A stretch of 64,000 bases of DNA from QHXM01 sp032160165 (GTDB lineage: Bacteria > Acidobacteriota > Blastocatellia > Pyrinomonadales > Pyrinomonadaceae). Shown here piece by piece: positions 51,534 through 60,516 of this stretch (within the stretch, counting starts at the first letter, position 1; each line of letters starts with the position of its first letter). The stretch lies in NCBI GenBank assembly GCA_032160165.1, contig JAVHWA010000127.1, positions 1 through 64,000 on the forward strand, in the 5' to 3' direction. The notes under the pieces are model-generated. The model had not been told where the DNA came from, did not search any database, and saw nothing but the letters and a program-made list of their open reading frames with translations. Position numbers and translations under genes: made by a program.

Positions 51534-53057
51534 ATGAATGTCGGCGAATATCGCAGCGACTACGCGGCCTATTGCTCCGCGCTCGAGCTTGCGCACTATC
51601 AGCATCGTGCAGGATTTGAACACGACCTGGACCTGACGCCGATCTATGACCGTTATGGCCACTTGTTCACGCACGAAGCAATTCAATCGCTCGAACGCGC
51701 GCATCAGGAGACCTCGGAATCTCGGGAGACAGAGCGAAGCGGCCTACAGAAACTATCGGCCTCCGCAAAAACGGGATATCTCGAATCGCAGGCTCGAGAG
51801 CTAACGAGCCACCTCGCGCGGTGCAACTCAGCCCAGCATATTGAATGGTCCGGCGAGAGTGTCCCCACCAATAATGTCGCAAAACTTCTATCGAATGAAC
51901 CAATAGCTTCGCGTCGTCGCGAGCTGGCGGCGCGTTGGAGCGATCAAGCCTCACATTGTGACGATCTGCGCGCATTGCGCTTTGAATCCTTCCATAATTC
52001 CGCGCGCGAGCTTGGCTTCGCTTCCTATCGCGCACTCTTCACTGAAGTAACCGGCGTCGACTACGAACGACTCGCTCGGTCGGGCCGAGAGCTCCTGGAC
52101 AGGACTGAATCCGCGTACACAACCGCGCTCGCGCATGCAATAAGACGCGACCTGCCCGACGTTGCTTTCGAGGAGCTGCGGCACGCGGACTATCTGTATT
52201 TCCAACGTATGCCACGCCATGATCGCTCCTTTCCTTCGAAAGGATTGATGGCGACGTACGAGGCCTCGATGCGAAATCTCGGAATCAACATCGGGCTACA
52301 GAACAACATACAAATTGATCACGAGGACCGGCCTTTTAAGAATCCCCGTGCCGCGTGCTTTCGTATTAACCCGCCCGACGACGTGCGTCTCCTTCTTGCG
52401 CCAGTGGGGGGCTCCCACGATTACACGGTGCTCTTTCACGAAGCGGGACATGCCCAGCACTTCGGCTGGTCTTCACGCGACCTCGTCAAACGTCATCCTG
52501 AGTTTTTGTATACGCCGGATAACTCGACGGCTGAAGGATACGCGTTCCTCTTCAGCAACTTGTTCCTCGATATCGACTGGCTGTTGGAACATCACATCGC
52601 AGCCGACCGTTCGCACGCGCAAGAGATTGTGCGCGACCTTGCGCTGGTCGTAAGCAGCAGCGTGCGTCGCCGTTGCGGTTCACTGAACTATGAGATCGAG
52701 TTGCACGACAGCACGAACACCCGCTCTGAGCGGCTCGCCGCTTCATACGCTGATACTCTTTCACAGGCGACGGGGTTCCGACGGGACGCGGCGCTCTATC
52801 TAACAGACGTCGACGACGGGTTTTACTCCGCCGCTTATCTGCGAGCATGGGCCTTCGAAGCGCTGCTGAGCGACTATCTGAGAACCAGGTATGGACGTCG
52901 TTGGTGGGCCTCGCGAAAGTGTGGCGACGAGTTGATCGACTTATGGAACACTTCGTCACGCTACACTGTTGAAGAACTTGCGCAACACATGAGCCTGGGC
53001 GAGATCAATTTCGATCTGCTGATCGAGAATCTAATGACGGCGATGAAGCGTAATTGA
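51534..53057 (+). CDS. M3-like zinc metallopeptidase
   Basis: 507 residues with no signal peptide. The gluzincin site is VLFHEAGHAQHFGW (HExxH), with the third ligand in NSTAEGYAFLFSNLFLD about 32 residues later. The largely helical body, LFTEVTGVDYERLARSGREL and YSAAYLRAWAFEALLSDYLR, matches M3-type oligopeptidases (thimet/PepF), though it is shorter than standard 570-700 residue members and may be a separate acidobacterial branch. It should trim short peptides in the cytoplasm. It lies 8 bases upstream of aroB, suggesting cotranscription without an obvious functional link. Confidence 0.82.
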   Translation: MNVGEYRSDYAAYCSALELAHYQHRAGFEHDLDLTPIYDRYGHLFTHEAIQSLERAHQETSESRETERSGLQKLSASAKTGYLESQARELTSHLARCNSAQHIEWSGESVPTNNVAKLLSNEPIASRRRELAARWSDQASHCDDLRALRFESFHNSARELGFASYRALFTEVTGVDYERLARSGRELLDRTESAYTTALAHAIRRDLPDVAFEELRHADYLYFQRMPRHDRSFPSKGLMATYEASMRNLGINIGLQNNIQIDHEDRPFKNPRAACFRINPPDDVRLLLAPVGGSHDYTVLFHEAGHAQHFGWSSRDLVKRHPEFLYTPDNSTAEGYAFLFSNLFLDIDWLLEHHIAADRSHAQEIVRDLALVVSSSVRRRCGSLNYEIELHDSTNTRSERLAASYADTLSQATGFRRDAALYLTDVDDGFYSAAYLRAWAFEALLSDYLRTRYGRRWWASRKCGDELIDLWNTSSRYTVEELAQHMSLGEINFDLLIENLMTAMKRN

Positions 53058-53064
53058 AAGACGA

Positions 53065-54213
53065 ATGCAGCGTGTAACGGTCCGCCTACCACAGCGGAAA
53101 CAACAATACGACGTAATCATAGGCTCCGGTACCCTAGTTGGGCTGGGCAAGCTCGCCCGACGGACACTCGGGCCGTCGCCACGTCGAATCGTTCTCATCT
53201 CGAATCGAAAAGTCTTTGGCTTGTACGGCGTGACGGCTTCCGACAGTCTCAACGCTGCCGGATTTACCGTCTCGAAGTGGATGATGGGTGACGGCGAGCG
53301 GTTCAAGTCTCTCGCTACACTAGAGCAGGCCCTGGCTTTTCTTTCGCGAGTAAACCTTGAGCGAAGCGATGCGGTAATCGCTCTCGGCGGAGGTGTGGTG
53401 GGCGACCTGGCGGGCTTCGCGGCCGCGTTGTACTTGCGGGGAATCAAGTTCATTCAAGTCCCGACAACGCTGCTGGCGCAGATCGACGCCTCGGTCGGCG
53501 GCAAGACCGCCGTCAATACAACGACAGGAAAGAATCTGATGGGAGCTTTTCATCATCCTCGCGCGGTGTTGATAGACACGAGCACACTTCGCACACTGCC
53601 GGCCCGCGAGTTGACCGCCGGGTGGTGTGAATGCATCAAGCATGGCGCCGCCGGCAGCCGAAACCTGTTCGAAAAGACATTCAGATCGTTGGGCGAAGGC
53701 TACGGCTCGATATCAACGGAACGCGCGCGGCGGATTGTCGCGCTAATCGCCGCACATGTTGCGTTCAAAGCTTCGATCGTAGCGGGCGACGAACGCGAAG
53801 AGGTTTCGCGCACGGATCCATCCTCGCGTCGTATACTAAATCTCGGTCACACAGTTGGGCACGCGCTCGAAGCTGCCACCGGTTATCGCAGGTTGTTGCA
53901 CGGCGAGGCCGTCGGGTACGGCATGCTGGTGGCGGGAGAGATATCCACGAGATTAGGGTTGCTTGACGCTTCGGAGTTAGAATTGTTGCGCGAGGCGGTT
54001 CGACGCTGCGGTCGCTTCCCGCCAATGCACAATCTGAATGAGCGTGATGTCCTCCGAAGGATCCGCCATGATAAGAAAGCATCGGGCGGGCAGCTGAAAT
54101 GGGTTTTGCTCGAAAGCATCGGGCGTGCGCGGATTGTCGACGGACGAGAAATCGGGCCTGCGGTATTGCGGGTCTCGCTCCGCGCCGGCTTGGAAGGACT
54201 ACCAGAGAAGTGA
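53065..54213 (+). CDS. aroB: 3-dehydroquinate synthase
   Basis: 382 residues. Second step of the shikimate pathway: converts DAHP to 3-dehydroquinate, NAD- and zinc-dependent. Motifs: DVIIGSGTL, DGERFKSLATLEQALAFL, ALGGGVVGDLAGFAAALYLR (NAD-binding), VPTTLLAQIDASVGGKTAVN, GKNLMGAFHHP, LNLGHTVGHALEAATG and HGEAVGYGML (zinc histidines), and RHDKKASGG. Slightly longer than average with a short C-terminal extension. Third-party neighbours: metallopeptidase upstream, small membrane protein 19 bases downstream. Confidence 0.96.
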   Translation: MQRVTVRLPQRKQQYDVIIGSGTLVGLGKLARRTLGPSPRRIVLISNRKVFGLYGVTASDSLNAAGFTVSKWMMGDGERFKSLATLEQALAFLSRVNLERSDAVIALGGGVVGDLAGFAAALYLRGIKFIQVPTTLLAQIDASVGGKTAVNTTTGKNLMGAFHHPRAVLIDTSTLRTLPARELTAGWCECIKHGAAGSRNLFEKTFRSLGEGYGSISTERARRIVALIAAHVAFKASIVAGDEREEVSRTDPSSRRILNLGHTVGHALEAATGYRRLLHGEAVGYGMLVAGEISTRLGLLDASELELLREAVRRCGRFPPMHNLNERDVLRRIRHDKKASGGQLKWVLLESIGRARIVDGREIGPAVLRVSLRAGLEGLPEK

Positions 54214-54232
54214 GAGTGAGGGCGAACGGGCA

Positions 54233-54652
54233 ATGAAGACATCAATGGACGCAGTGCTGGACGAACGAAGTCGCGAACGTGGCAGCGCCCGCATCAGATT
54301 CATAATTATTTTCGCTGTGGTGGTGATTCTGGGTTACATGGCCGTTCAATACGTTCCGGTCGCTTATCGTGCCTACACGTTGAGGCGTTCGATGGACGAT
54401 ACGGTGGAAAAGGCAGCCAACGGTTCTGTGCCCATTGAGCAAAAGGGACAATGGGCCGCAGATCAGTTGAAAGCCAGCGCGAACGACTATGGTGTTCCGC
54501 CAAACGCCAGGATCGTTCCGCTTTACCAAAACGGCCGCGTTGAAATTACCGTGCAGTTTACTCGTCAGATCAATCTACTCCCCGGCCTATGGACGTACGA
54601 CTATTCCTTCGATTACACCGCCAGGAGCAGCACCTTCCTCAACGCGCGCTAA
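54233..54652 (+). CDS. Small single-pass membrane protein of unknown function
   Basis: 139 residues from the ATG at 54233, with GTGAGGG-like sequence upstream. A charged N-terminus, one membrane helix (FIIIFAVVVILGYMAVQYVP, about 24-43) and an extracytoplasmic domain of about 95 residues containing NGRVEITVQFTRQINLLPGL and WTYDYSFDYTARSS, which looks like a beta sandwich. The basic segment before the helix points inward. Such proteins resemble DUF4845-like or minor pilin-like forms, but I cannot name the family. Likely cotranscribed with aroB (19-base gap). Confidence 0.72.
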   Translation: MKTSMDAVLDERSRERGSARIRFIIIFAVVVILGYMAVQYVPVAYRAYTLRRSMDDTVEKAANGSVPIEQKGQWAADQLKASANDYGVPPNARIVPLYQNGRVEITVQFTRQINLLPGLWTYDYSFDYTARSSTFLNAR

Positions 54653-54767
54653 GGCGGCGCAGTCTAAATCTGAAGTCAATCTCGCTTATAGTGCGCAGCG
54701 AGGAGATGGATCCCCCAGGTCACGAAAGCGGCTTCGTGTCGTTTCATGGATTGTTTAGCTGGTGGGG

Positions 54768-56642
54768 TTAGACGACAGACACGCGCGCGCTGCCTGTACC
54801 CTGCAATTGGATCAATCCAGCGGGCGCTGTCGCCAGCCACGTCGTTGGGCAGACGCCGCAGCGCGTGCACTCGTCCACCGACGGACAGGGGGCTGTTGAT
54901 TTGGCGATATGGGCGCGTTCGTGCTCTTTCTGCAGGAAGTCGCGCGAGAGGCCGGGGTCAACGATCTCCCACGGTAAGCGCTCGTCGTAGCTGCGATCAC
55001 GGCTGGTATAGAAAGCAGGATCGATCCCGGTTTCGCGCAGCGCTGCATTAAGGTCGCCGTTGTGTCGGGCTGCGGCTTCGATTACACGCGAGACACGACG
55101 ATCGCCAGATGAGAAGAGGGCCTGTTCATGAGCGATACGTGCAGACATCGCGCGCACTTCGACATTGGGAATGCGCGACAAGTTTTTGGAAGCCCATTTC
55201 AATCGTCGCTTCAGTTCCTTCTCGTCGCAAATGCCATCCCACTGCAGGGGGGTATTCGGCTTTGGAACAAACCCATTCAGCGAAGGAATGATCTTACCTG
55301 CTCGACCGAGGCGGCGGCCCGACTCGAGCATTCGGTCCTTGATTCTTTCGACCAGTACGATCATCTCTGCCAGGTCTTCGTCTGTCTCGGTGGGTAAGCC
55401 AACCATCAGGTATAGCTTCACTGTCAGCATTCCGCGATCAAAGACCGCGCCGCAGATGTCGACGATCTCGTCGTTGGTCAGATTCTTGTTGATGACTTTC
55501 CGCAGACGATCAGAGCCGGTTTCGGGAGCGACGGCGATCTGTTGATCTTTCGACTCCACCAGGGCATCAAGCAGTTCGTCGGAAATCTGATCCAGACGCA
55601 GGCTTGAAACCGAAATCCTGTACTCCATAGCGCGTAGGCCCTGCAGAATCTCGCTGATCTCGGGATGGTCGCAGACAGCAGTTGAAACCAGTCCGATCTT
55701 GTCGGTCTTACTGCGCCACTCAGCGGCCTTTGCGAGAATATCGCGGGCCGGCACGACGCGCGGCGGCCAATAGTTAAAGCCTGCCCAGCAAAAGCGACAA
55801 CCCTGCGAGCATCCGCGGGATATCTCCACCAGAAAACGCTCGCCCATTTCCGCACGCGGCGCGTAGATAACGGTCGATGGCGCGAACACTTCGGGACCGC
55901 GCAGGACCTCCGCCAGCTCAGATTGTCCGCGCCGCATCGCGCGTCGAAGACTTCCTTCTTTCGGATTCTCAGCCGCGACGGCGCGGCCGACTCTCATGGG
56001 TACGCCGGCGGCCCGTGGAACGTAGTCTTCAACCGTCTGGTCCGCCTTGTAAGTCACTTCGTAGAGCGAAGGAACGTAAAAGCCTCGCCCTTCGCGGGCT
56101 AGGGCGAGGAGGATTTCATCCTTTGACTCGTGCTCGAAAATGAGATCGACAAGCTTCGGTCCGAGTATCTCCCCTTCGCCTACGCCAATCACATCGGTGA
56201 AGTCGGCGATCGGTTCTGGATTGAGAAACGATGCTGCGCCGCCCATTACGACCAGCGGGTCGTGCTTTGTTCGTTTGTTTGACCAGAGGGGAACGCCGCT
56301 TAGTTGAAGCATGCGAACCATGTTGAGGTAGTCGGTTTCGAACGAGATTGAGAAAGCGACCACGTCAAAATCGCGCACAGGAGTCTGCGATTCCATCGAG
56401 AGCAGCGGTAGCCGCGAGCGTTCGTACTCGCGCATCTCGCGGTCATCAGGAAGGAAGACCCGCTCGCACGAAACCTCAGGGATGCGATTGAACAGCTCGT
56501 ACATCGCCTGGAATCCCAGGTTCGCCATCCCTATCTCGTAGACGTTGGGATAACAGAGCGCGATTCGCAGCGAGGCCCCGCGCTTGAGCAGCCAGCCGTC
56601 TTCCGCAGCCAGCTTATCCTTGTAGAAGTCAGTAATCTTCAT
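54768..56642 (-). CDS. B12-binding-type radical SAM protein (TIGR03960-like)
   Basis: 624 residues. The N-terminal Rossmann-like region (IALCYPNVYEIGMANLGFQA, ESQTPVRDFDVVAFSISFE, VVMGGAASFLNPEPIADFTD) resembles cobalamin-binding domains but lacks a clear D-x-H-x2-G. The radical SAM core has RGCSQGCRFCWAGF (C-x3-C-x2-C, 4Fe-4S) and VSSLRLDQISDELLDALVES. This matches the uncharacterised TIGR03960 group, often fused or paired with a DUF2344 partner that is absent here. The C-terminus adds a cysteine cluster CPSVDECTRCGVC suited to a second iron-sulfur cluster. Possible tRNA or small-molecule modification; function unknown. Confidence 0.88.
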   Translation of the reverse strand: MKITDFYKDKLAAEDGWLLKRGASLRIALCYPNVYEIGMANLGFQAMYELFNRIPEVSCERVFLPDDREMREYERSRLPLLSMESQTPVRDFDVVAFSISFETDYLNMVRMLQLSGVPLWSNKRTKHDPLVVMGGAASFLNPEPIADFTDVIGVGEGEILGPKLVDLIFEHESKDEILLALAREGRGFYVPSLYEVTYKADQTVEDYVPRAAGVPMRVGRAVAAENPKEGSLRRAMRRGQSELAEVLRGPEVFAPSTVIYAPRAEMGERFLVEISRGCSQGCRFCWAGFNYWPPRVVPARDILAKAAEWRSKTDKIGLVSTAVCDHPEISEILQGLRAMEYRISVSSLRLDQISDELLDALVESKDQQIAVAPETGSDRLRKVINKNLTNDEIVDICGAVFDRGMLTVKLYLMVGLPTETDEDLAEMIVLVERIKDRMLESGRRLGRAGKIIPSLNGFVPKPNTPLQWDGICDEKELKRRLKWASKNLSRIPNVEVRAMSARIAHEQALFSSGDRRVSRVIEAAARHNGDLNAALRETGIDPAFYTSRDRSYDERLPWEIVDPGLSRDFLQKEHERAHIAKSTAPCPSVDECTRCGVCPTTWLATAPAGLIQLQGTGSARVSVV

Positions 56643-56789
56643 GAATCACAACGCATTCGCGAGAGAGCGCCACCCACATAATCGATATAGGAGAATCCTC
56701 ACCGCGAAGACAATCTAGCATTGTGGCCAAAGTCGGCAACAATAGCAATCCACCACGCGCGACGGTACCGGGTAAGTTTCGCTCAGGAC

Positions 56790-56844
56790 GTCCGACAAAC
56801 TTTAAGTTTGTCGCAGTGCAGGGACAAGCTGAAGCTTGTCGGAC
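56790..56844. repeat. Dumbbell palindrome upstream of the radical SAM gene
   Basis: Outer arms GTCCGACAA (56790-56798) and TTGTCGGAC (56836-56844) pair perfectly. Each half also forms its own hairpin: GACAAACTT/AAGTTTGTC and GACAAGCT/AGCTTGTC. The spacer GCAGTGCAGG resembles that of the element at 11303. It lies between rpoD and the radical SAM gene. Confidence 0.85.
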
Positions 56845-56878
56845 ATCGGTCAATGCGAGGAGTACTCAGCGTCTCTGA

Positions 56879-58603
56879 TTATTGTTGCACATTCTCCAAA
56901 AACGCCTTGAGTTTCCTTGAGCGGGAAGGGTGACGCAATTTCCGTAATGCCTTGGCCTCGATCTGGCGTATGCGCTCACGCGTGACCGCGAAATGCTGGC
57001 CCACTTCTTCCAGCGTGTGTTCGGACCCGGTCGTTCCCAGCCCGAAACGCATCTTGATGACCTTTTCTTCGCGTGGCGTCAGCGTCGCAAGCACCTCGTC
57101 TGTGATCTCGCGAAGGTTCGACGCCACCACCGCGTCGGCGGGGTTGAGAATCGATTTGTCTTCGATGAAATCTCCCAGATGAGAATCCTCTTCTTCTCCA
57201 ATGGGCGTTTCCAGACTGATGGGCTCCTGGGCGATCTTCAGCACCTTGCGCACCTTCGAAACGGGAATGTCCATCTTCCGCGCGATCTCTTCGCTGGTCG
57301 GCTCGCGTCCAAGCTCCTGCACAAGCGAGCGCGAAGTCCTGATCAGCTTGTTGATAGTCTCGATCATATGGACCGGTATTCGAATGGTCCTGGCCTGATC
57401 GGCGATCGCGCGCGTGATCGCCTGACGAATCCACCATGTTGCGTAAGTCGAGAACTTGTAACCGCGTCGCCACTCAAACTTGTCAACCGCTTTCATCAAG
57501 CCGATGTTGCCTTCCTGAATCAGATCCAGGAATTGCAGACCACGATTGGTGTACTTCTTCGCGATCGAAACGACCAGCCTGAGGTTTGCCTCAACCAGTT
57601 CGCGTTTCGCCTGCCCTGTCTGGTGTTCGCCGGTGATAATCGACTGGTATGAGCGTTTGATCTCAACCGGCGAGACGTTGAATCGAACTTCGACCTGCTG
57701 TAGCTGTTTCCTGGCGGTGCTGACCCTGCGTTTATATTCCTTTTCGTCCTCCGCCTTGATCCGTCGCTTGCTCAGCTTCTCGGTGAAGCTGTCGACCTCT
57801 CGTTCTGCCGCACGGATCTCCTTGTGGACAGCCCGGATGGAATTGATCAGACGCTGGCGCGCACGCTCGGTCAGATTTAGCCGGCCGATCTCCTGGGCGA
57901 TCTCGAGGCGAGCGCGCGCGACCCGGCGCCTCATACGCATAAGCTTCTTTGACTTCTTGCCGCGCGAAAGCTTTTGCTCGGCGCGAAGTTTTTCCCATTC
58001 TTTCAAACCGACCTTGTAAAGCTTTCGGATATTCTGAATGCCTTCTACGGTCCACTTCAGGTACTCATCTGCTTTGTCTTCGTCCCCGGTCAGCTCCGCC
58101 TGTTCAGAGAAAGTGACGACGTCGCGGATGTGTGCCTTCTGCTCCTCGAGTTCCTCGCCGACTTTCAGCAGCTCTTCCACGGCGATCGGCGAGCGGGTGA
58201 TCGCCTTTTTTGTCTTTATCTGTCCACGCTCGATGCGCTTGGCAATCGAAACCTCACCTTCACGAGTGAGCAATGGGACGACTCCCATCTCGCGAAGATA
58301 CAGTCGAACAGGGTCATTGGTTTTATCGAGAGCGCCGGCAGAAAGATCCAGCTCGATGTCTTCTTCGCTGACGTCTTCGTCGTCGTCGGTCGAGATGGCC
58401 GCCGCCTTCTCGATAAGACGCTCTTCCGAATCAGCGACGGGAATATTCGAGCCTTCGAGTTTCTGTAAAACGTCTTCGATATCATCCGGAGAGACTACGT
58501 TGTCGGGGAGTTCGCGGTTGAGGTCGTCGAAGGTGAGGTATTTCTTATCACCGCCTAACTCGAGCAGGCGCTGCATCACGTCGTCGCGATCTTTTTCTTC
58601 CAT
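56879..58603 (-). CDS. rpoD: Primary RNA polymerase sigma factor
   Basis: 574 residues from the ATG at 58603 (a TTG two codons earlier also fits). Region 1.1-like acidic N-terminus (VMQRLLELGGDKKYLTFDDL), region 1.2 (DPVRLYLREMGVVPLLTREG), a long charged spacer of about 200 residues, then region 2 (FLDLIQEGNIGLMKAVDKFE, GYKFSTYATWWIRQAITRAI for the -10 element), region 3 (IRIPVHMIETINKLIRTSR) and region 4 (LTPREEKVIKMRFGLG, VTRERIRQIEAKALRKLRHP for the -35 element). Housekeeping sigma-70. Preceded by dnaG on the same strand (72 bases), the conserved macromolecular-synthesis arrangement without rpsU. Confidence 0.97.
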   Translation of the reverse strand: MEEKDRDDVMQRLLELGGDKKYLTFDDLNRELPDNVVSPDDIEDVLQKLEGSNIPVADSEERLIEKAAAISTDDDEDVSEEDIELDLSAGALDKTNDPVRLYLREMGVVPLLTREGEVSIAKRIERGQIKTKKAITRSPIAVEELLKVGEELEEQKAHIRDVVTFSEQAELTGDEDKADEYLKWTVEGIQNIRKLYKVGLKEWEKLRAEQKLSRGKKSKKLMRMRRRVARARLEIAQEIGRLNLTERARQRLINSIRAVHKEIRAAEREVDSFTEKLSKRRIKAEDEKEYKRRVSTARKQLQQVEVRFNVSPVEIKRSYQSIITGEHQTGQAKRELVEANLRLVVSIAKKYTNRGLQFLDLIQEGNIGLMKAVDKFEWRRGYKFSTYATWWIRQAITRAIADQARTIRIPVHMIETINKLIRTSRSLVQELGREPTSEEIARKMDIPVSKVRKVLKIAQEPISLETPIGEEEDSHLGDFIEDKSILNPADAVVASNLREITDEVLATLTPREEKVIKMRFGLGTTGSEHTLEEVGQHFAVTRERIRQIEAKALRKLRHPSRSRKLKAFLENVQQ

Positions 58604-58675
58604 GCTCAAGTTCAGTTCATCCTATTGGAGTCTGGATCGAAGAGGAAAAAGTGGCTTTCGCTCTTTTATAAGGGG

Positions 58676-60511
58676 CTAAATCGTCTTGCCGGCGGCCTCA
58701 GTCCTGGGCAACAAGGTATTCCTGCGTCTGGCTAACTCAAGGTCCTCCGCCGCCAATCGATCGCTGGTCTGGGTGTCTCCAATTCTTTCGGCGGCCGCCT
58801 GTTCCGCCCGAAGTTCGTTAATACGTCGGTCGACGCTCATCAACCGAAGCGTATACAAGCAACTTTCGGCGATCGCCAGTTCATCGTCAACCGCTTCGTC
58901 TTCCGGATGGTCCGACTGCCCTGCCAAAAGCGATGCGACCAGTTCCGCCGCCGGCGGATCATCTTCAATCCTCGCACCCAGCGCACTGAAATCAACTTCA
59001 GTGCCTTCTTCTTCGATCTCGAACAACGCGTGAAAAATTGAAGCTGTTGGCAATTCCTCGTAATCTGCAGTCTCGATCCGTGGAAGAATCGCGCGGCGAA
59101 CGTCTTTGTGCTGGACGAGGAGCTGCAGAAGCCTTTGCTCGGCGACGGTCGGTTTCGCTCCTGTCGCGCGTATTATCGTTTGCTTAACGTTCCGAGCGTC
59201 AGATTCGTTACTCTTGAGGGATTGCCACAGTTCTCGCCTCAGCGCGGGTTCCTGGACACGCAGAGCGTCCATCACCATGTCAAAGTACTCGCGCTTCTGG
59301 ATACCGTTGCGGACGGCGCGAACAAACGGGAGCGCCTCCTCAACTGCCGCGGCCTTATCAGCCGGGCGCAGAAGGTTGCGATCTCGCACTGCCTGATCGA
59401 GCACGAATTGTATGTGGGGAAGCGCCGTGCCCCGTCGCTCGTGATACGCCTCGACTCCGTGCGTTCGGATGAACTCATCCGGGTCGGTGCCACTCGGCAG
59501 GACCAACACTTTAGTCTCGAAGTCCGCGGCAAGAAGCGTTTCAATCGCGCGCTTTGCTGCCTTGACGCCTGCGCTGTCACCATCATAGTTGACAACAACC
59601 TTGCGCGCAAATCGGGCTAGTAACCTCGCCTGGTCCGCAGTCAACGCGGTGCCAAGCGATGCCACCATGTTCCGAACACCGAATTGATAGGGGACGATCA
59701 GATCAAGATATCCCTCCACCAGGATGGCAAATTTGCGCTTGCGGATTTCATCGCGAGTCTGGTTGAGACCGAACAAATGCCGGCCTTTGATGTAGGCCGC
59801 CGTCTCGGGCGAATTCAGGTACTTCGGCTCGCCATCCTCAGTTAAGGTCCTGCCGCCGAACGCCACCGCGCGTCCCTGTGCATCGAACACGGGAAAGATC
59901 AGTCGGCCGCGAAAGCGATCATAAAATCCGCCGTTATCCTTTTTGACGACCAGTCCACTTCGCTCGAGCTGACCTGGTGTTGCACCGCGTTGCTTCAAGT
60001 GCGACGAAAGCGCGTCCCAGCTGTCGATCGCATAACCAAGGCGGAAGGCTTTCGATGTCTCTTCCGAGATCTGTCGGCCAGCCAGATAATCGCGCGCTGA
60101 TCGCGCCTCACGCGTGTTCTCTTCCAACTGGGTCTCCCACCACTCGAGGGCCCAGCCGTTTAATTTGATGACCTCGTCGGCTTCCTTCCGTCGATCTTCA
60201 AATTTCTGATCTTCGACGACGGCGGGCAAAGCTACGTTGGTCTTCTCGGCTACGATCTTCACGGCTTCGGGAAAGGAGACGCGCTCAATCTCCATCACGA
60301 AATTGAAAACGCTGCCGCCTTTCTGACAACCGAAGCAATAGAAGATCTCTTTAGCGGGGCTGACCGAGAAGGAAGGGGTCTTCTCCTGATGAAAAGGACA
60401 GCAAGCCATCCAGCTCGCGCCCTTCTTTTTGAGAGTGACGTAATCCTGAATGACTCGCACGATATCTGCCTGCCGGCGTAAATCGTCTATGAATGATTGC
60501 GGAAAGCGCAT
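58676..60511 (-). CDS. dnaG: DNA primase
   Basis: 611 residues. N-terminal CHC2 zinc finger (ACCPFHQEKTPSFSVSPAKE ... YCFGCQKGG), catalytic core with TOPRIM motifs (FAILVEGYLDLIVPYQFG, NMVASLGTALTADQARLL, VVVNYDGDSAGVKAAKRAIE, supplying the acidic metal ligands) and a C-terminal helicase-binding region. Synthesises RNA primers for replication with DnaB. It begins five bases after the mutS2 stop and is followed by rpoD. Confidence 0.97.
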   Translation of the reverse strand: MRFPQSFIDDLRRQADIVRVIQDYVTLKKKGASWMACCPFHQEKTPSFSVSPAKEIFYCFGCQKGGSVFNFVMEIERVSFPEAVKIVAEKTNVALPAVVEDQKFEDRRKEADEVIKLNGWALEWWETQLEENTREARSARDYLAGRQISEETSKAFRLGYAIDSWDALSSHLKQRGATPGQLERSGLVVKKDNGGFYDRFRGRLIFPVFDAQGRAVAFGGRTLTEDGEPKYLNSPETAAYIKGRHLFGLNQTRDEIRKRKFAILVEGYLDLIVPYQFGVRNMVASLGTALTADQARLLARFARKVVVNYDGDSAGVKAAKRAIETLLAADFETKVLVLPSGTDPDEFIRTHGVEAYHERRGTALPHIQFVLDQAVRDRNLLRPADKAAAVEEALPFVRAVRNGIQKREYFDMVMDALRVQEPALRRELWQSLKSNESDARNVKQTIIRATGAKPTVAEQRLLQLLVQHKDVRRAILPRIETADYEELPTASIFHALFEIEEEGTEVDFSALGARIEDDPPAAELVASLLAGQSDHPEDEAVDDELAIAESCLYTLRLMSVDRRINELRAEQAAAERIGDTQTSDRLAAEDLELARRRNTLLPRTEAAGKTI

Positions 60512-60516
60512 TATCG

